Source: Flavobacteriales bacterium UBA852
GTDB taxonomy: Bacteria > Bacteroidota > Bacteroidia > Flavobacteriales_E > Vicingaceae
Direction of reading: 5' to 3'
NCBI GenBank assembly: GCA_002295925.1
Contig: DBGO01000016.1
Location: 200,258-264,257 of the forward strand
DNA: 64,000 bases
The notes under the pieces were generated by a model that had not been told where the DNA came from, searched no databases, and saw only the letters and a list, made by a program, of their open reading frames with translations. This document shows, in pieces, positions 17,523 through 26,543 of this stretch. Every line of letters begins with the position of its first letter. The first letter of the stretch is position 1. The position numbers were made by a program, and so were the translations under genes.

Positions 17523-19363
17523 AATTGAAATACATATTCATATCATTGTCTTTTCTTTTAAGCATAAATATTTTAGCACAAGAATATTTAATTGACAGTT
17601 TACCTGAAAATAAAGCTTTAGAACAATATTTCCCTCAAATTCAACATAAAATAAAAAAGCAGCATACACAAAAAGCACTGCTTACCTTGCCTTTTATTGA
17701 TGATTTTTCGCAACAATGGGTTTATCCCGATACCAATTTATGGGAAGATTTTAATGTTTATATTAATTCGAGCTTTGCCGATAACCCTAAAAGTTATGGC
17801 GTTGCCACCTTTGACGGACTAAAACCTAACGGTAAACCGTATAATTTTATCGACCCTACAGCGCATGGAATTGCCGACTACTTAACATCTAAGCCAATTG
17901 ACCTGTCAGGCACATCAGACAGTGTTTACCTGAGCTTTTATTATCAACCGCAAGGCAATGGCAATCCGCCGGAAAATAAAGACAGTTTAATTTTGGAATT
18001 TAAAATGCCCGGCGATACCAATTGGTATCATCAATGGGCTATTCCGGGAAATACTAACCAACCGTTTCAATTGGTAATGATTTATGTGGATACAGCTTTT
18101 CAAAAAAGCGGTTTTCAATTTCGATTCAAAAATTACGCAACGCTTTCGGGCAATGTTGACCATTGGAATGTTGATTATATTCGATTGGAAGATAACCGTA
18201 CATTCGACGATACCACTTTAAGAGATGTTGCTTTTATCACCGATAATTACAGTATGTTAAAAGATTTTTCGGCAATGCCTTGGACACATTATTTGCAAGA
18301 TACCATAAACAATATGGCAACGTCCATGACGGTAACATATCGCAACAACCAAGATACAACCTTAGCCGTTTTTTACAAATATCAAGTAAATGACGAATTA
18401 AACCAACAAGTAGAACTTTATCCAACCAGTATTTCATCTAAAAATGTAAGTAATTTCGGATATTTAATTGAAGACCAGGCTGTTTACAACCTTCCGGCAA
18501 ATGATTTTTATTTTCCGCCAAATAATGCATACGGACCAACAACCGTTTTTCAAATTAAAAATTATTTTGATTTAAGTTCTTATTCCGATTTTAATCAAAA
18601 GAATGATACGGTTTATTCTTATCAAGTTTTTGACAAGTATTATGCTTATGATGACGGAAGTGCCGAAGGCGGTTATGGTGTGTTTGGCGTTCAAGCAAAA
18701 TTAGCACACGAGTTTACAACAAAAATTACCGACACACTTACGGCAATAGATGTTTATTTCAATCCCATTAGTGAAAATATGGAAATTAAAACCTTTAAAT
18801 TCACTATATGGAGCAGTTTAATACCCGAAACGATTATTTATCAAGAATCGGGTTATTCACAACCTTCGTACGAAGCAGGAAGAAACGGTTTTGTGCGATA
18901 TACCATTGAAAATCCTATTGTCTTGCCTGCCGGAACATATTATTTTGGCTGGGAGAAAATTTCCGACACACCGCTCAATGTAGGTTGGGATTTTAATAAT
19001 GACAACAGTGATAAAGTATATTATAATGCTTCAGGATTTTGGACAAACACTTCATTCGACGGTTCTTTAATGTTACGCCCTGTCTTTGGCTCATATCCCG
19101 ACGAAACGGTAAGCGTAAAACACTTACTTCCTAACAATTACACCGTTGATATTTTTCCTAACCCTGCAAATAATAAGATAAATATTAACGCAGACATCCC
19201 CTTTCAATCGGTTGAAATTTACAATATTGAAGGCAAACAAGTTTTATCGTCAAAAAATAGCAAATCCATAGATGTATCACTATTAACCAACGGAATATAC
19301 ATTATTGCCATTCACACAAATACGTCGGTGATACGTAAAAAATTATTGATAAGTCACCCATAA
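17519..19363 (+). CDS. Secreted T9SS type A cargo protein
   Basis: The 614-residue protein has an N-terminal signal peptide (KLKYIFISLSFLLSINILAQ). Its long beta-rich body contains a jelly-roll-like region with DLSGTSDSVYLSFYYQPQGN. The C-terminal sorting domain, NNYTVDIFPNPANNKININ to the end (about residues 540-614), directs export by the type IX system. The start is a GTG in a GTGA overlap with the PASTA stop, giving tight coupling. The body matches no enzyme family I recognise; an adhesive or structural role is possible. Confidence 0.85.
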   Translation: MKLKYIFISLSFLLSINILAQEYLIDSLPENKALEQYFPQIQHKIKKQHTQKALLTLPFIDDFSQQWVYPDTNLWEDFNVYINSSFADNPKSYGVATFDGLKPNGKPYNFIDPTAHGIADYLTSKPIDLSGTSDSVYLSFYYQPQGNGNPPENKDSLILEFKMPGDTNWYHQWAIPGNTNQPFQLVMIYVDTAFQKSGFQFRFKNYATLSGNVDHWNVDYIRLEDNRTFDDTTLRDVAFITDNYSMLKDFSAMPWTHYLQDTINNMATSMTVTYRNNQDTTLAVFYKYQVNDELNQQVELYPTSISSKNVSNFGYLIEDQAVYNLPANDFYFPPNNAYGPTTVFQIKNYFDLSSYSDFNQKNDTVYSYQVFDKYYAYDDGSAEGGYGVFGVQAKLAHEFTTKITDTLTAIDVYFNPISENMEIKTFKFTIWSSLIPETIIYQESGYSQPSYEAGRNGFVRYTIENPIVLPAGTYYFGWEKISDTPLNVGWDFNNDNSDKVYYNASGFWTNTSFDGSLMLRPVFGSYPDETVSVKHLLPNNYTVDIFPNPANNKININADIPFQSVEIYNIEGKQVLSSKNSKSIDVSLLTNGIYIIAIHTNTSVIRKKLLISHP

Positions 19364-19364
19364 T

Positions 19365-20414
19365 ATGCAAGAAGAAGAAAATCTGCAAGAAAACGAAGAA
19401 CAAGAAGAACTTTATGAACATTATCGCTTTACGGCGGATAAAGGACAAGAGCTATTGCGCATCGATAAATTCTTAATGGACAGAATTGCCAATACATCCA
19501 GAAATAAAATTCAGCAGGCAGCAGCTTCGGGCAATATTTTGGTAAACAATAAACCTGTAAAATCAAATTACAAAGTAAAACCCCTTGATGAAATCTCTGT
19601 GGTTCTGCCCTATCCTCCTCGGCAAATAGAATTGATTCCGCAGGATATTCCATTGGATATTGTTTATGAAGATGAAGAACTGATTGTCTTAAACAAACAA
19701 GCGGGAATTGTTGTTCATCCGGGTTACGGCAATTATAAAGGCACGTTGGTCAACGGGTTAATTTATCATTTCGAAAATTTACCTCTCGGAAAAGGCGAGC
19801 ACCCGCGTCCGGGTTTGGTGCATCGTTTAGATAAAAACACTACAGGATTGATGGTTATTGCCAAAACCGAACAAGCTTTAACACATTTGGCTAAGCAATT
19901 TTTTGACCGCACCATCGAAAGACGATATAATGCTTTGGTTTGGGGAAATTTACAAGATGAAGAAGGAACTATTACCGGCAACATTGGCAGAAGTTTAAAA
20001 AACCGAAAGGTAATGCACGTTTTCCCCGAACGCGATTATGGTAAACACGCCGTTACCCATTACAAAGTTTTAGAAAAATTCAATTATGTTACATTGGTAG
20101 AATGCAAACTGGAAACCGGCAGAACGCATCAAATACGCGTGCATTTTAAGTATATTGGTCATCCGCTGTTTAACGATAATGAATACGGTGGCGACCGCAT
20201 TTTGAAGGGAACAACTTTTTCTAAATTCAAACAATTTGTTCAAAACTGTTTTAATTTACTTCCCCGTCAAGCATTGCACGCCAAAACGTTGGGCTTTACT
20301 CACCCCAAAACAGGCAAATGGATGCAATTTGATTCGCAATTGCCCGAAGATATGCAAACCGTAATTGAAAAATGGCGGAATTATTCCGTTCACAGTTCCG
20401 AAAATATTGAATAA
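19365..20414 (+). CDS. rluD: RluD-type 23S rRNA pseudouridine synthase
   Basis: The 349-residue protein has an N-terminal S4 RNA-binding domain (about residues 28-85; RIDKFLMDRIANTSRNKIQ). An RluA-family catalytic domain follows, with the active-site Asp in LVHRLDKNTTGLMVIAKT (about 145-162). RTHQIRVHFKYIGHPLFND is also characteristic. RluD modifies helix 69 of 23S rRNA. The choice of RluD over other RluA-type enzymes is by overall similarity. It follows the T9SS gene after one base and overlaps the convergent mpg gene by 25 bases. Confidence 0.9.
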   Translation: MQEEENLQENEEQEELYEHYRFTADKGQELLRIDKFLMDRIANTSRNKIQQAAASGNILVNNKPVKSNYKVKPLDEISVVLPYPPRQIELIPQDIPLDIVYEDEELIVLNKQAGIVVHPGYGNYKGTLVNGLIYHFENLPLGKGEHPRPGLVHRLDKNTTGLMVIAKTEQALTHLAKQFFDRTIERRYNALVWGNLQDEEGTITGNIGRSLKNRKVMHVFPERDYGKHAVTHYKVLEKFNYVTLVECKLETGRTHQIRVHFKYIGHPLFNDNEYGGDRILKGTTFSKFKQFVQNCFNLLPRQALHAKTLGFTHPKTGKWMQFDSQLPEDMQTVIEKWRNYSVHSSENIE

Positions 20415-20986
20415 TCATCCACCAAAAAGCGATATGGAAGTTTGGCATCTTCGCCGGCATAATCTATCCCAATGCGCGGCGTAATTTTAATTTTATCTTC
20501 CGGAATGTAAATATTTTTATCTTCTATCCAAATTTTATTGCCTGTCAAATCAGTATTATTGTCATTTTTAGAAATGCCCAATCCCAATGTAAGTTTTCCG
20601 GGTCCGTTCAATAAATTCTTGTGAAATTTTTTGGCTTTACGTCTATTAAGAATAAGTGCTTCATTCTCATAAGGGTAAACTGCCCGAACCAATACGGCAT
20701 GCGGCACATCCTTTGCCCCCGTAACCACATTAAATAAGTGATACATCCCGTAACACAAATACACATACGCTACACCGCCTTCTTTATACATTGTTTCGGT
20801 TCTTTCTGTTCTTCTTCCGCCATAAGCGTGAGAGGCTTTATCGGATTCGCCGGCATAAGCTTCTGTTTCGGTGATTATCCCCGCCGTAATTTCCCCATCT
20901 CTTTTAGTATAAAGCACCTTCCCTATTAAATCTTTGGCAATGCTCAGTACATCTTCATTCAAATAATACGCTTTTGTCAGCTTCAT
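20390..20986 (-). CDS. mpg: 3-methyladenine DNA glycosylase, AAG/Mpg family
   Basis: The 198-residue protein is a full-length AAG-family glycosylase that removes alkylated purines in base-excision repair. Visible motifs are AKDLIGKVLY, the catalytic Glu in IITETEAYAGESDKASHAYG, VAYVYLCYGMYHLFNVVT, VLVRAVYP and LNGPGKLTLGLGI. It overlaps the end of rluD tail to tail by 25 bases. Confidence 0.94.
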   Translation of the reverse strand: MKLTKAYYLNEDVLSIAKDLIGKVLYTKRDGEITAGIITETEAYAGESDKASHAYGGRRTERTETMYKEGGVAYVYLCYGMYHLFNVVTGAKDVPHAVLVRAVYPYENEALILNRRKAKKFHKNLLNGPGKLTLGLGISKNDNNTDLTGNKIWIEDKNIYIPEDKIKITPRIGIDYAGEDAKLPYRFLVDDYSIFSEL

Positions 20987-21067
20987 ATTTTTTTATTTTT
21001 CAGAAAGAAATTAACATTGATAAAATTACTTTTTAAATCAACTTATATTTGAAAAAAATATACGAAT

Positions 21068-21457
21068 ATGGAATTTCAGGAAATAATTGGTAAAGTTAGA
21101 ACCTTTCATGATGCTTTTGGAATTGAAAATAAAGACAAGCCAACCGTTAAACTGTCTCCGGAGGTTATCGACCTACGCTTTAATTTGATGAAAGAAGAAA
21201 ATGAAGAATATTTTGAAGCGGCAAAAAACGGCGATTTAACAGAAGTTGCCGATGCACTTGGCGATATGCTTTAAATTCTTTGCGGAACCATTTTGGCACA
21301 CGGTATGCAAGATAAAATTGAAGCTGTTTTTAACGAAATTCAACGCAGTAATATGAGCAAACTCGATGAAAACGGCAAACCCATTTACCGCGAAGACGGA
21401 AAAGTTATGAAAAGCAACCTCTATTTCAAACCCAATATTGAACCATTATTAAAATAA
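21068..21457 (+). pseudogene. Nucleoside triphosphate pyrophosphohydrolase-like gene broken by one in-frame TAA
   Basis: Reading from ATG 21068 gives 68 residues ending ADALGDML, then TAA at 21272-21274. The same frame continues ILCGTILAHGMQDKIEAVF to a normal stop at 21455-21457, making 129 codons in all. In this all-alpha NTP-pyrophosphohydrolase family (MazG/PRA-PH-like) the core reads GDMLY-I with a Tyr, so TAT or TAC to TAA is the likely change. The metal-binding EExxEyFEA and EVADALGD motifs lie before the stop. No frameshift is needed. It is either a nonsense mutation or a base error in the assembly. The gene before (mpg) is divergent; the DUF4442 gene follows after 9 bases. Confidence 0.8.
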
Positions 21458-21466
21458 TTTATTATT

Positions 21467-21976
21467 ATGAATTTTTCACTCAACACACTGATTACTCAAT
21501 TTAATGCCGCCGACGAAAAAGGTAAAAAACAAATCAACGAAGTACTTTGGCAAGTGGTTCCCTTCAATCGTCCACACCAAATTGAAGTTACAAAATGGCA
21601 AAAAGATGAAATTCAGGCACTTATTCCTTTAATAAAAGATAATTTCAATCACTTACAAGGCATTCATGCATGCGGATTAGCCACCGTTTCGGAATATGTT
21701 ACAGGTCTGCTTTTGCTCACAAATTTAGGTATAGAAAAATACCGTTTAATTATGGCAAGATTAGAGGTTGATTACACTTACCAAGCACGCACAAACTGTT
21801 CGGCTACTTTCACGTTGAGCGAAAATCAAATAGAAGAAATAAAAAACAGAGCCGAAAATGAAGAAAAATTTATTTTTCCTGCTCACGTAAATGTTATAGA
21901 CGAGGACAACAATATTGTAAGTAAAGCAGTAATTCATTGGCAAATAAAAAGCTGGGAGAAAGTGAATTTAAAATAA
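21467..21976 (+). CDS. DUF4442 hotdog-fold protein, thioesterase-like
   Basis: The 169-residue protein has the character of DUF4442 hotdog-fold proteins related to acyl-CoA thioesterases. NHLQGIHACGLATVSEYVTGLL corresponds to the hotdog helix region, and VVPFNRPHQIEV precedes it. No catalytic residue can be assigned with confidence. It starts 9 bases after the broken pyrophosphohydrolase gene and may be cotranscribed with it. Confidence 0.7.
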   Translation: MNFSLNTLITQFNAADEKGKKQINEVLWQVVPFNRPHQIEVTKWQKDEIQALIPLIKDNFNHLQGIHACGLATVSEYVTGLLLLTNLGIEKYRLIMARLEVDYTYQARTNCSATFTLSENQIEEIKNRAENEEKFIFPAHVNVIDEDNNIVSKAVIHWQIKSWEKVNLK

Positions 21977-22019
21977 TCTCATTTGAACGAATTGAATAAA
22001 AAATCGTAACTTTAAATGT

Positions 22020-23477
22020 ATGAAGCTTTTAAAATACATATTTACATTATTGATGTTGAGCGTAACTTGTTGGGCTAATGCTCAAAACATCAATGCTTTA
22101 TTCAGTTACGCCACGTTTTACAATCCACAAGAGGGACCATATATAGAGACCTATTTAAGTGTTGAAGGAACTTCTGTGAAATACATCCAAAACAATAATA
22201 ACAAATGGCAGGCAACTGTTTTGGTAACGCTAATTTTTAAGCAGGGCGATAAAATTGTTTCGTTTAAAAAATATGAACTCAACAGTCCTGAATTGGTATC
22301 TGACACTTCTCAAAAAATAAATTTCCTTGATATTCAACGCTTTCCGTTGCCAAACGGTAATTATGAAATGAGTTTAATTTTAAAGGATAAAAACCTCGAT
22401 TTACCCGAAGTTGAAGTTTCTCAGGTAATAGAAATTTCATATCCAAAAGATGTTCCCGTTTTTTCAGATATAGAATTTTTTGAACGTATGAGCAAAAGTT
22501 CAGAAAAAAATATGTTGACCAAAAGCGGATACGATATTTATCCTTATTTATCAAGTTATTTTCCTGAAAATATAAATGCCCTTGGATTTTATGTAGAGTT
22601 ATACAATATAGATAAAGCCATAGGCAATGATGAGCCATTTTTGGTTACTTACGAAATAGTTGATAATCAGTCAAAAAGTACGGTTAATAATTTTAAAGCA
22701 TTTAAAAAAATGCAAGCATCACCGGTAAACATTATTACCGGAATGTTTGACATAAAAGACTTACCCACAGGAAATTACCTATTGCACATTGAAGCTCGCA
22801 ACAAACAAAACGAACTTTTAGCTGTTAAAGAAGCATTTTTTCAACGTAAAAACACCCTTCCTGCCCTTAATTTGGATGATACAAGTATAGAAGGCACTTT
22901 CGTAGAAAATATGAGCAACGATGAAATATCCGAATATATCAAAGCAATTGCCCCAATAGCAACCGAGATGGAGATGATTTTTGCCGAAAATCAATTGAAA
23001 AACAATGATAATCCGGAACTTAAAAAACAATTCTTTTATCATTTTTGGCTCAGCAGAAACTCTGAAAACCCTCAAGCTGCATGGGAAAAATATAAAAAAG
23101 ACTTAGCAGTGGTGGAAAAAGAATACGGCACACAAATAAAAAAAGGGTATGAAACCGACCGCGGAAGGGTTTACCTCAAATACGGACCGCCCAACAGCGT
23201 AATGGCTCGCAGAAATGAACCAAGTGCCTACCCTTATGAAATTTGGCATTATTATAAAATCGGGCAGTTTACCAATCGAAAATTTGTATTTTACAACCGC
23301 GATTTAGTTACCAATGATTATCAACTTATCCATTCCAACATGTTTGGAGAGGTAAATTACCCTCAATGGAAGGTACTTATTTATCGTCGTACTACGCAAT
23401 CGCAAGATATTGATTTAGACCGTCAGCAAGACCACTACGGCGGCAATGTAGATGAATATTACGATTTGCCGCGATAA
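22020..23477 (+). CDS. GWxTD domain-containing exported protein
   Basis: The 485-residue protein has a signal peptide (MKLLKYIFTLLMLSVTCWANAQ) and a beta-rich N-terminal part. The C-terminal GWxTD domain here reads GYETDRGRVYLKYGPPNSV (about residues 378-396), followed by PYEIWHYY and FVFYNRD. The family is typical of Bacteroidota and related phyla and its function is unsettled. The usual GW is replaced by GY. The 3' end overlaps the convergent trmN6 gene by 19 bases. Confidence 0.85.
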   Translation: MKLLKYIFTLLMLSVTCWANAQNINALFSYATFYNPQEGPYIETYLSVEGTSVKYIQNNNNKWQATVLVTLIFKQGDKIVSFKKYELNSPELVSDTSQKINFLDIQRFPLPNGNYEMSLILKDKNLDLPEVEVSQVIEISYPKDVPVFSDIEFFERMSKSSEKNMLTKSGYDIYPYLSSYFPENINALGFYVELYNIDKAIGNDEPFLVTYEIVDNQSKSTVNNFKAFKKMQASPVNIITGMFDIKDLPTGNYLLHIEARNKQNELLAVKEAFFQRKNTLPALNLDDTSIEGTFVENMSNDEISEYIKAIAPIATEMEMIFAENQLKNNDNPELKKQFFYHFWLSRNSENPQAAWEKYKKDLAVVEKEYGTQIKKGYETDRGRVYLKYGPPNSVMARRNEPSAYPYEIWHYYKIGQFTNRKFVFYNRDLVTNDYQLIHSNMFGEVNYPQWKVLIYRRTTQSQDIDLDRQQDHYGGNVDEYYDLPR

Positions 23478-24220
23478 GCTTCGGGCAAATAAACTTTTCT
23501 TGTTAAGTCGATAAACGCCTCGGAAAAATTCCCATTTGCATTTCGAACAGATAATTTTCTTTTATTTACGGTTTGGTGGTTTTGTTTGGATAAAATAATG
23601 ATGCTCAAAGCAGAATTTTTGTTAACACAAATCATTTCGGCAAACAGCCAAAGTTGTTCTAATGCCGGAATTTTGTGTTTTTCCCAAATGTTTTGAGGCA
23701 CCACAAATGCCAAATATCCGTTTTCCGATAAATATTTTTCGGCAAACCGTATAATATCTATAATCGATAATTCAGCACTGCTGTGCCTAGCCACAGATTT
23801 ACTTTTATCTTTATTCAATTGAGCATTTTCAAAATAAGGCGGATTGCTGATAATCAAATCATATTTTGATAACGGTTGAAACTGCTGTAATGCCGTATGA
23901 TGAACGGTTATCCTGTCTTTCAAATTATTATAAAATACGTTTTGCTTGGCTTCTTGTGCGTTTTTCTCAATAATTTCAATGGCGTCTGCTTTTGCATTAG
24001 CGTAAAAAACTGCCGAAAACATTGCCAAGATTCCCGTTCCGGTACCAATATCCAATATTTTGGTGATGTTTGTTGAATAAGGACGCAAAACTTCTTCTGT
24101 AAAACAAGCTAAAAGCACACTGTCCGTGCCGGTTTTGTGTGCATTTTTTTCCTGTAAAACAGTAAATTGTTTAAACTTAAAAAAACTGCCGGGAGCAATA
24201 ATTTTATTTTCCGCGTCCAC
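23459..24220 (-). CDS. trmN6: tRNA1(Val) adenine-37 N6-methyltransferase
   Basis: The product is a class I SAM methyltransferase of about 253 residues. It has FKFKQFTVLQEKNAHKTGTD at the N-terminus, the SAM motif LDIGTGTGILAMFSA, and the N6-adenine catalytic motif NPPYF. TrmN6 (YfiC) makes m6A37 in tRNA1(Val). No ATG is available; candidate starts are GTG at 24220, chosen here, or TTG at 24229, right after an in-frame stop. Both lie inside the 3' end of the upstream sugar transferase gene, so translation is probably coupled. Confidence 0.88.
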   Translation of the reverse strand: MDAENKIIAPGSFFKFKQFTVLQEKNAHKTGTDSVLLACFTEEVLRPYSTNITKILDIGTGTGILAMFSAVFYANAKADAIEIIEKNAQEAKQNVFYNNLKDRITVHHTALQQFQPLSKYDLIISNPPYFENAQLNKDKSKSVARHSSAELSIIDIIRFAEKYLSENGYLAFVVPQNIWEKHKIPALEQLWLFAEMICVNKNSALSIIILSKQNHQTVNKRKLSVRNANGNFSEAFIDLTRKVYLPEAYRGKS

Positions 24221-25619
24221 GCAAAACAATTAAAACAGTATATATCAGTATTTTAAAATCTACCAAAAGCGACATATTTTCAATATAAATAATGTCATAT
24301 TTCAGGCGTTCAATCATTTGGTCAACATTTTCGGCATAACCGTATTTTACTTGTCCCCAAGAAGTTATTCCCGGGCGAACTTTAAGTAAATGATAATAAT
24401 GAGGAGCACGCTTAACAATTTGGTCGATAAAATATTGCCTTTCGGGACGCGGACCTACCAAACTCATATCCCCTTTTAATACATTATAAAATTGCGGAAT
24501 TTCATCTAAGCGCACTTTACGCATAAAACGGCCAAATGGCGTGATGCGTGGGTCGTGTTCGCTGGAAAGTGCCGGGCCGTTTTTCTCAGCATCAACATAC
24601 ATTGAGCGGAATTTGTATATTTTAAACGGTTTGCCGTGAATACCAATGCGTTCTTGCGAAAAAAATACCGGTCCTTTTGAGCTGAGCTTTACGCCTATGG
24701 CTGTTAGTAAATATAATGGTGAGAAGACAGTCAACACAAATATTGATGTGCCCACATCAATTATCCGTTTTACCGACACTTGCCAAGGTGGCATAATTTC
24801 TCGCGTAATGGTAATCAAAGGTGCGTCAAAAATGGAGGTCATTTTTACCGAACCACTCAATATGTCGTACATATCGGGAATTACCTTAATAATAACATTT
24901 AACTGGTCTAACTGATTGATTATTTGGTTCAGCTGATCGTGCTCTTTGGTTTCTATGGCAATAATTACTTCTTCAATTTTATTGTTAATTACTACGTCTC
25001 GCAGATTGACACAATTTCCCAAATGGGGCAAATATTCTTCAAGTAAATATTTATCATTTTTATAAACATGCGTAAAACCGACAAATTTATTTCCCGACGA
25101 TTTTGATTGAGCTTCCATTTCTTTATACAACTCAACAGCTTTTTCATTCGAGCCGATAATCAAAGTATTAAAACCAATGATGCGGTTTTTGATTTTGTAA
25201 GCTGTAACAGATTGAAGAATTAGTCTGAACAGTTCGGTAAATCCAAAATGTAAGGCAAAAAGCGTAAAGTAAGATTGATAATAATTTTTGTAAGAGGCAA
25301 TTTCGTCATCCAACAAAAGTGTGAAAAAGATAATTAATGTTCCGAAAAACGTTTGCATAAAGGTCTTCCCTAATTCGCGCAATCGCGATTTTCTGTAAAT
25401 ATCTTTATATGTTCCGGTAAGGTAATAAAGCAATAACCAAAAAAGCGGAATAACGGCTAAACCAATATAAAAATTCGTGTCAAACTCAACGGGAATTTCG
25501 TAACCGAATTTTTGCGGCTCAACATATTTTTTGCGGTAAACAAAAAAAAGTGTCCAAGCAATTACGGCAGCCAACACATCCAACAACACATATTTTATTA
25601 CCTGTAATCGCTTATTCAT
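24204..25619 (-). CDS. Polyprenyl-phosphate sugar-1-phosphate transferase (bacterial sugar transferase)
   Basis: The 471-residue protein has four or five N-terminal membrane helices, a Rossmann-like CoA-binding-type domain (about residues 145-255), and a C-terminal sugar transferase catalytic domain. That domain contains KRIIDVGTSIFVLTVFSPLY, FFSQERIGIHGKPFKIYKFR and RKVRLDEIPQFYNVLKGDMS. Enzymes of this WcaJ/WbaP type load the first sugar phosphate onto undecaprenyl phosphate for exopolysaccharide or O-antigen. The rest of a polysaccharide locus is not present. It starts 6 bases after the lipoprotein gene and overlaps trmN6. Confidence 0.93.
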   Translation of the reverse strand: MNKRLQVIKYVLLDVLAAVIAWTLFFVYRKKYVEPQKFGYEIPVEFDTNFYIGLAVIPLFWLLLYYLTGTYKDIYRKSRLRELGKTFMQTFFGTLIIFFTLLLDDEIASYKNYYQSYFTLFALHFGFTELFRLILQSVTAYKIKNRIIGFNTLIIGSNEKAVELYKEMEAQSKSSGNKFVGFTHVYKNDKYLLEEYLPHLGNCVNLRDVVINNKIEEVIIAIETKEHDQLNQIINQLDQLNVIIKVIPDMYDILSGSVKMTSIFDAPLITITREIMPPWQVSVKRIIDVGTSIFVLTVFSPLYLLTAIGVKLSSKGPVFFSQERIGIHGKPFKIYKFRSMYVDAEKNGPALSSEHDPRITPFGRFMRKVRLDEIPQFYNVLKGDMSLVGPRPERQYFIDQIVKRAPHYYHLLKVRPGITSWGQVKYGYAENVDQMIERLKYDIIYIENMSLLVDFKILIYTVLIVLRGRGK

Positions 25620-25625
25620 TTTATG

Positions 25626-26486
25626 CTAAAAGTGTATAATTTTAATGTTATCCAAATAGGCTTGAATATGATCCGGAGAGGTCCTTCCGTCATCATCGGG
25701 ATTGGTGTCGCGTTGGATAGAAAAGAAAACCTTAATATCGTAAGATGAATATTTTTGCACGGCTTCATTCAAACTGAAATAGATTTTATTCCATTTGCCG
25801 TCGCTTTCGTTGATATAATACATTGGCACTTGTTGTGAGCCGGCATAAATGCCCACCAAAATCAAATCATTGGTTTTGGCATTAATTTCAAGAAATACAT
25901 CCGAATCATCGTTGGGTAAGTTTGTTAATACGGGAGTTTGGGCTTCAAAATAATCCAACCCTGAGGTTAAATCAATTAACCCGGAGTAAGAGCCCTCAAA
26001 CCCGGGAGAACTTTTTACAAAATTCACTTGCGAAGAACTAGGGTAAGTAAAGTTAATCCCTGCATTTTCAAAATCTTCCATAAATTCAAAAACCGTAGCC
26101 GGATTGTATTCCAAAACAGGATTGATGTTTATTTGTTGTCCGGAAGAAAAAACAATTGTTGTATCAAACGGTTGATAAAATCGGTAATAATTTCTAAGAT
26201 TGGTTATTCCGTTTACTTTTATTCCCGGACGAATAGTTACATCGTGCTTGCCTAATTTGTTAACCGGAAATTCGCAAGGCAATTCTGTTGCGGCATAAAA
26301 ATTTCCGTCAATATACAACCAAGCATCATTTATTGCTTCACTTGCCGAACCTTGCGTGGCGTAATCGGTTTTTAAAGAAATATCGTTTACTGATAAATAG
26401 GCGGGAACAATGGCTTGTTGTTTTTCTTTATTACAAGAAAATAACAAGGGTACACAAATTGCCAAAATTCCCAAATTCACCTTCAT
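25626..26486 (-). CDS. Putative lipoprotein, carbohydrate-binding-like
   Basis: The 286-residue protein has a lipoprotein signal with the lipobox LLFSC and Cys18. The C-terminal half (about residues 135-286, from FEFMEDFENAGINFTYPSSS to AYLDNIKIIHF) resembles a beta-sandwich of the concanavalin or carbohydrate-binding kind. A strand near the end ending in DNIKI is common in such domains. The function is unknown. It lies between the Gfo/Idh oxidoreductase and sugar transferase genes. Confidence 0.75.
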   Translation of the reverse strand: MKVNLGILAICVPLLFSCNKEKQQAIVPAYLSVNDISLKTDYATQGSASEAINDAWLYIDGNFYAATELPCEFPVNKLGKHDVTIRPGIKVNGITNLRNYYRFYQPFDTTIVFSSGQQININPVLEYNPATVFEFMEDFENAGINFTYPSSSQVNFVKSSPGFEGSYSGLIDLTSGLDYFEAQTPVLTNLPNDDSDVFLEINAKTNDLILVGIYAGSQQVPMYYINESDGKWNKIYFSLNEAVQKYSSYDIKVFFSIQRDTNPDDDGRTSPDHIQAYLDNIKIIHF

Positions 26487-26543
26487 TTGTACCTAAAAAT
26501 TGTGTTGTAAACGGCTTGATTTCCGATTTATTGTGCAAAGGTA

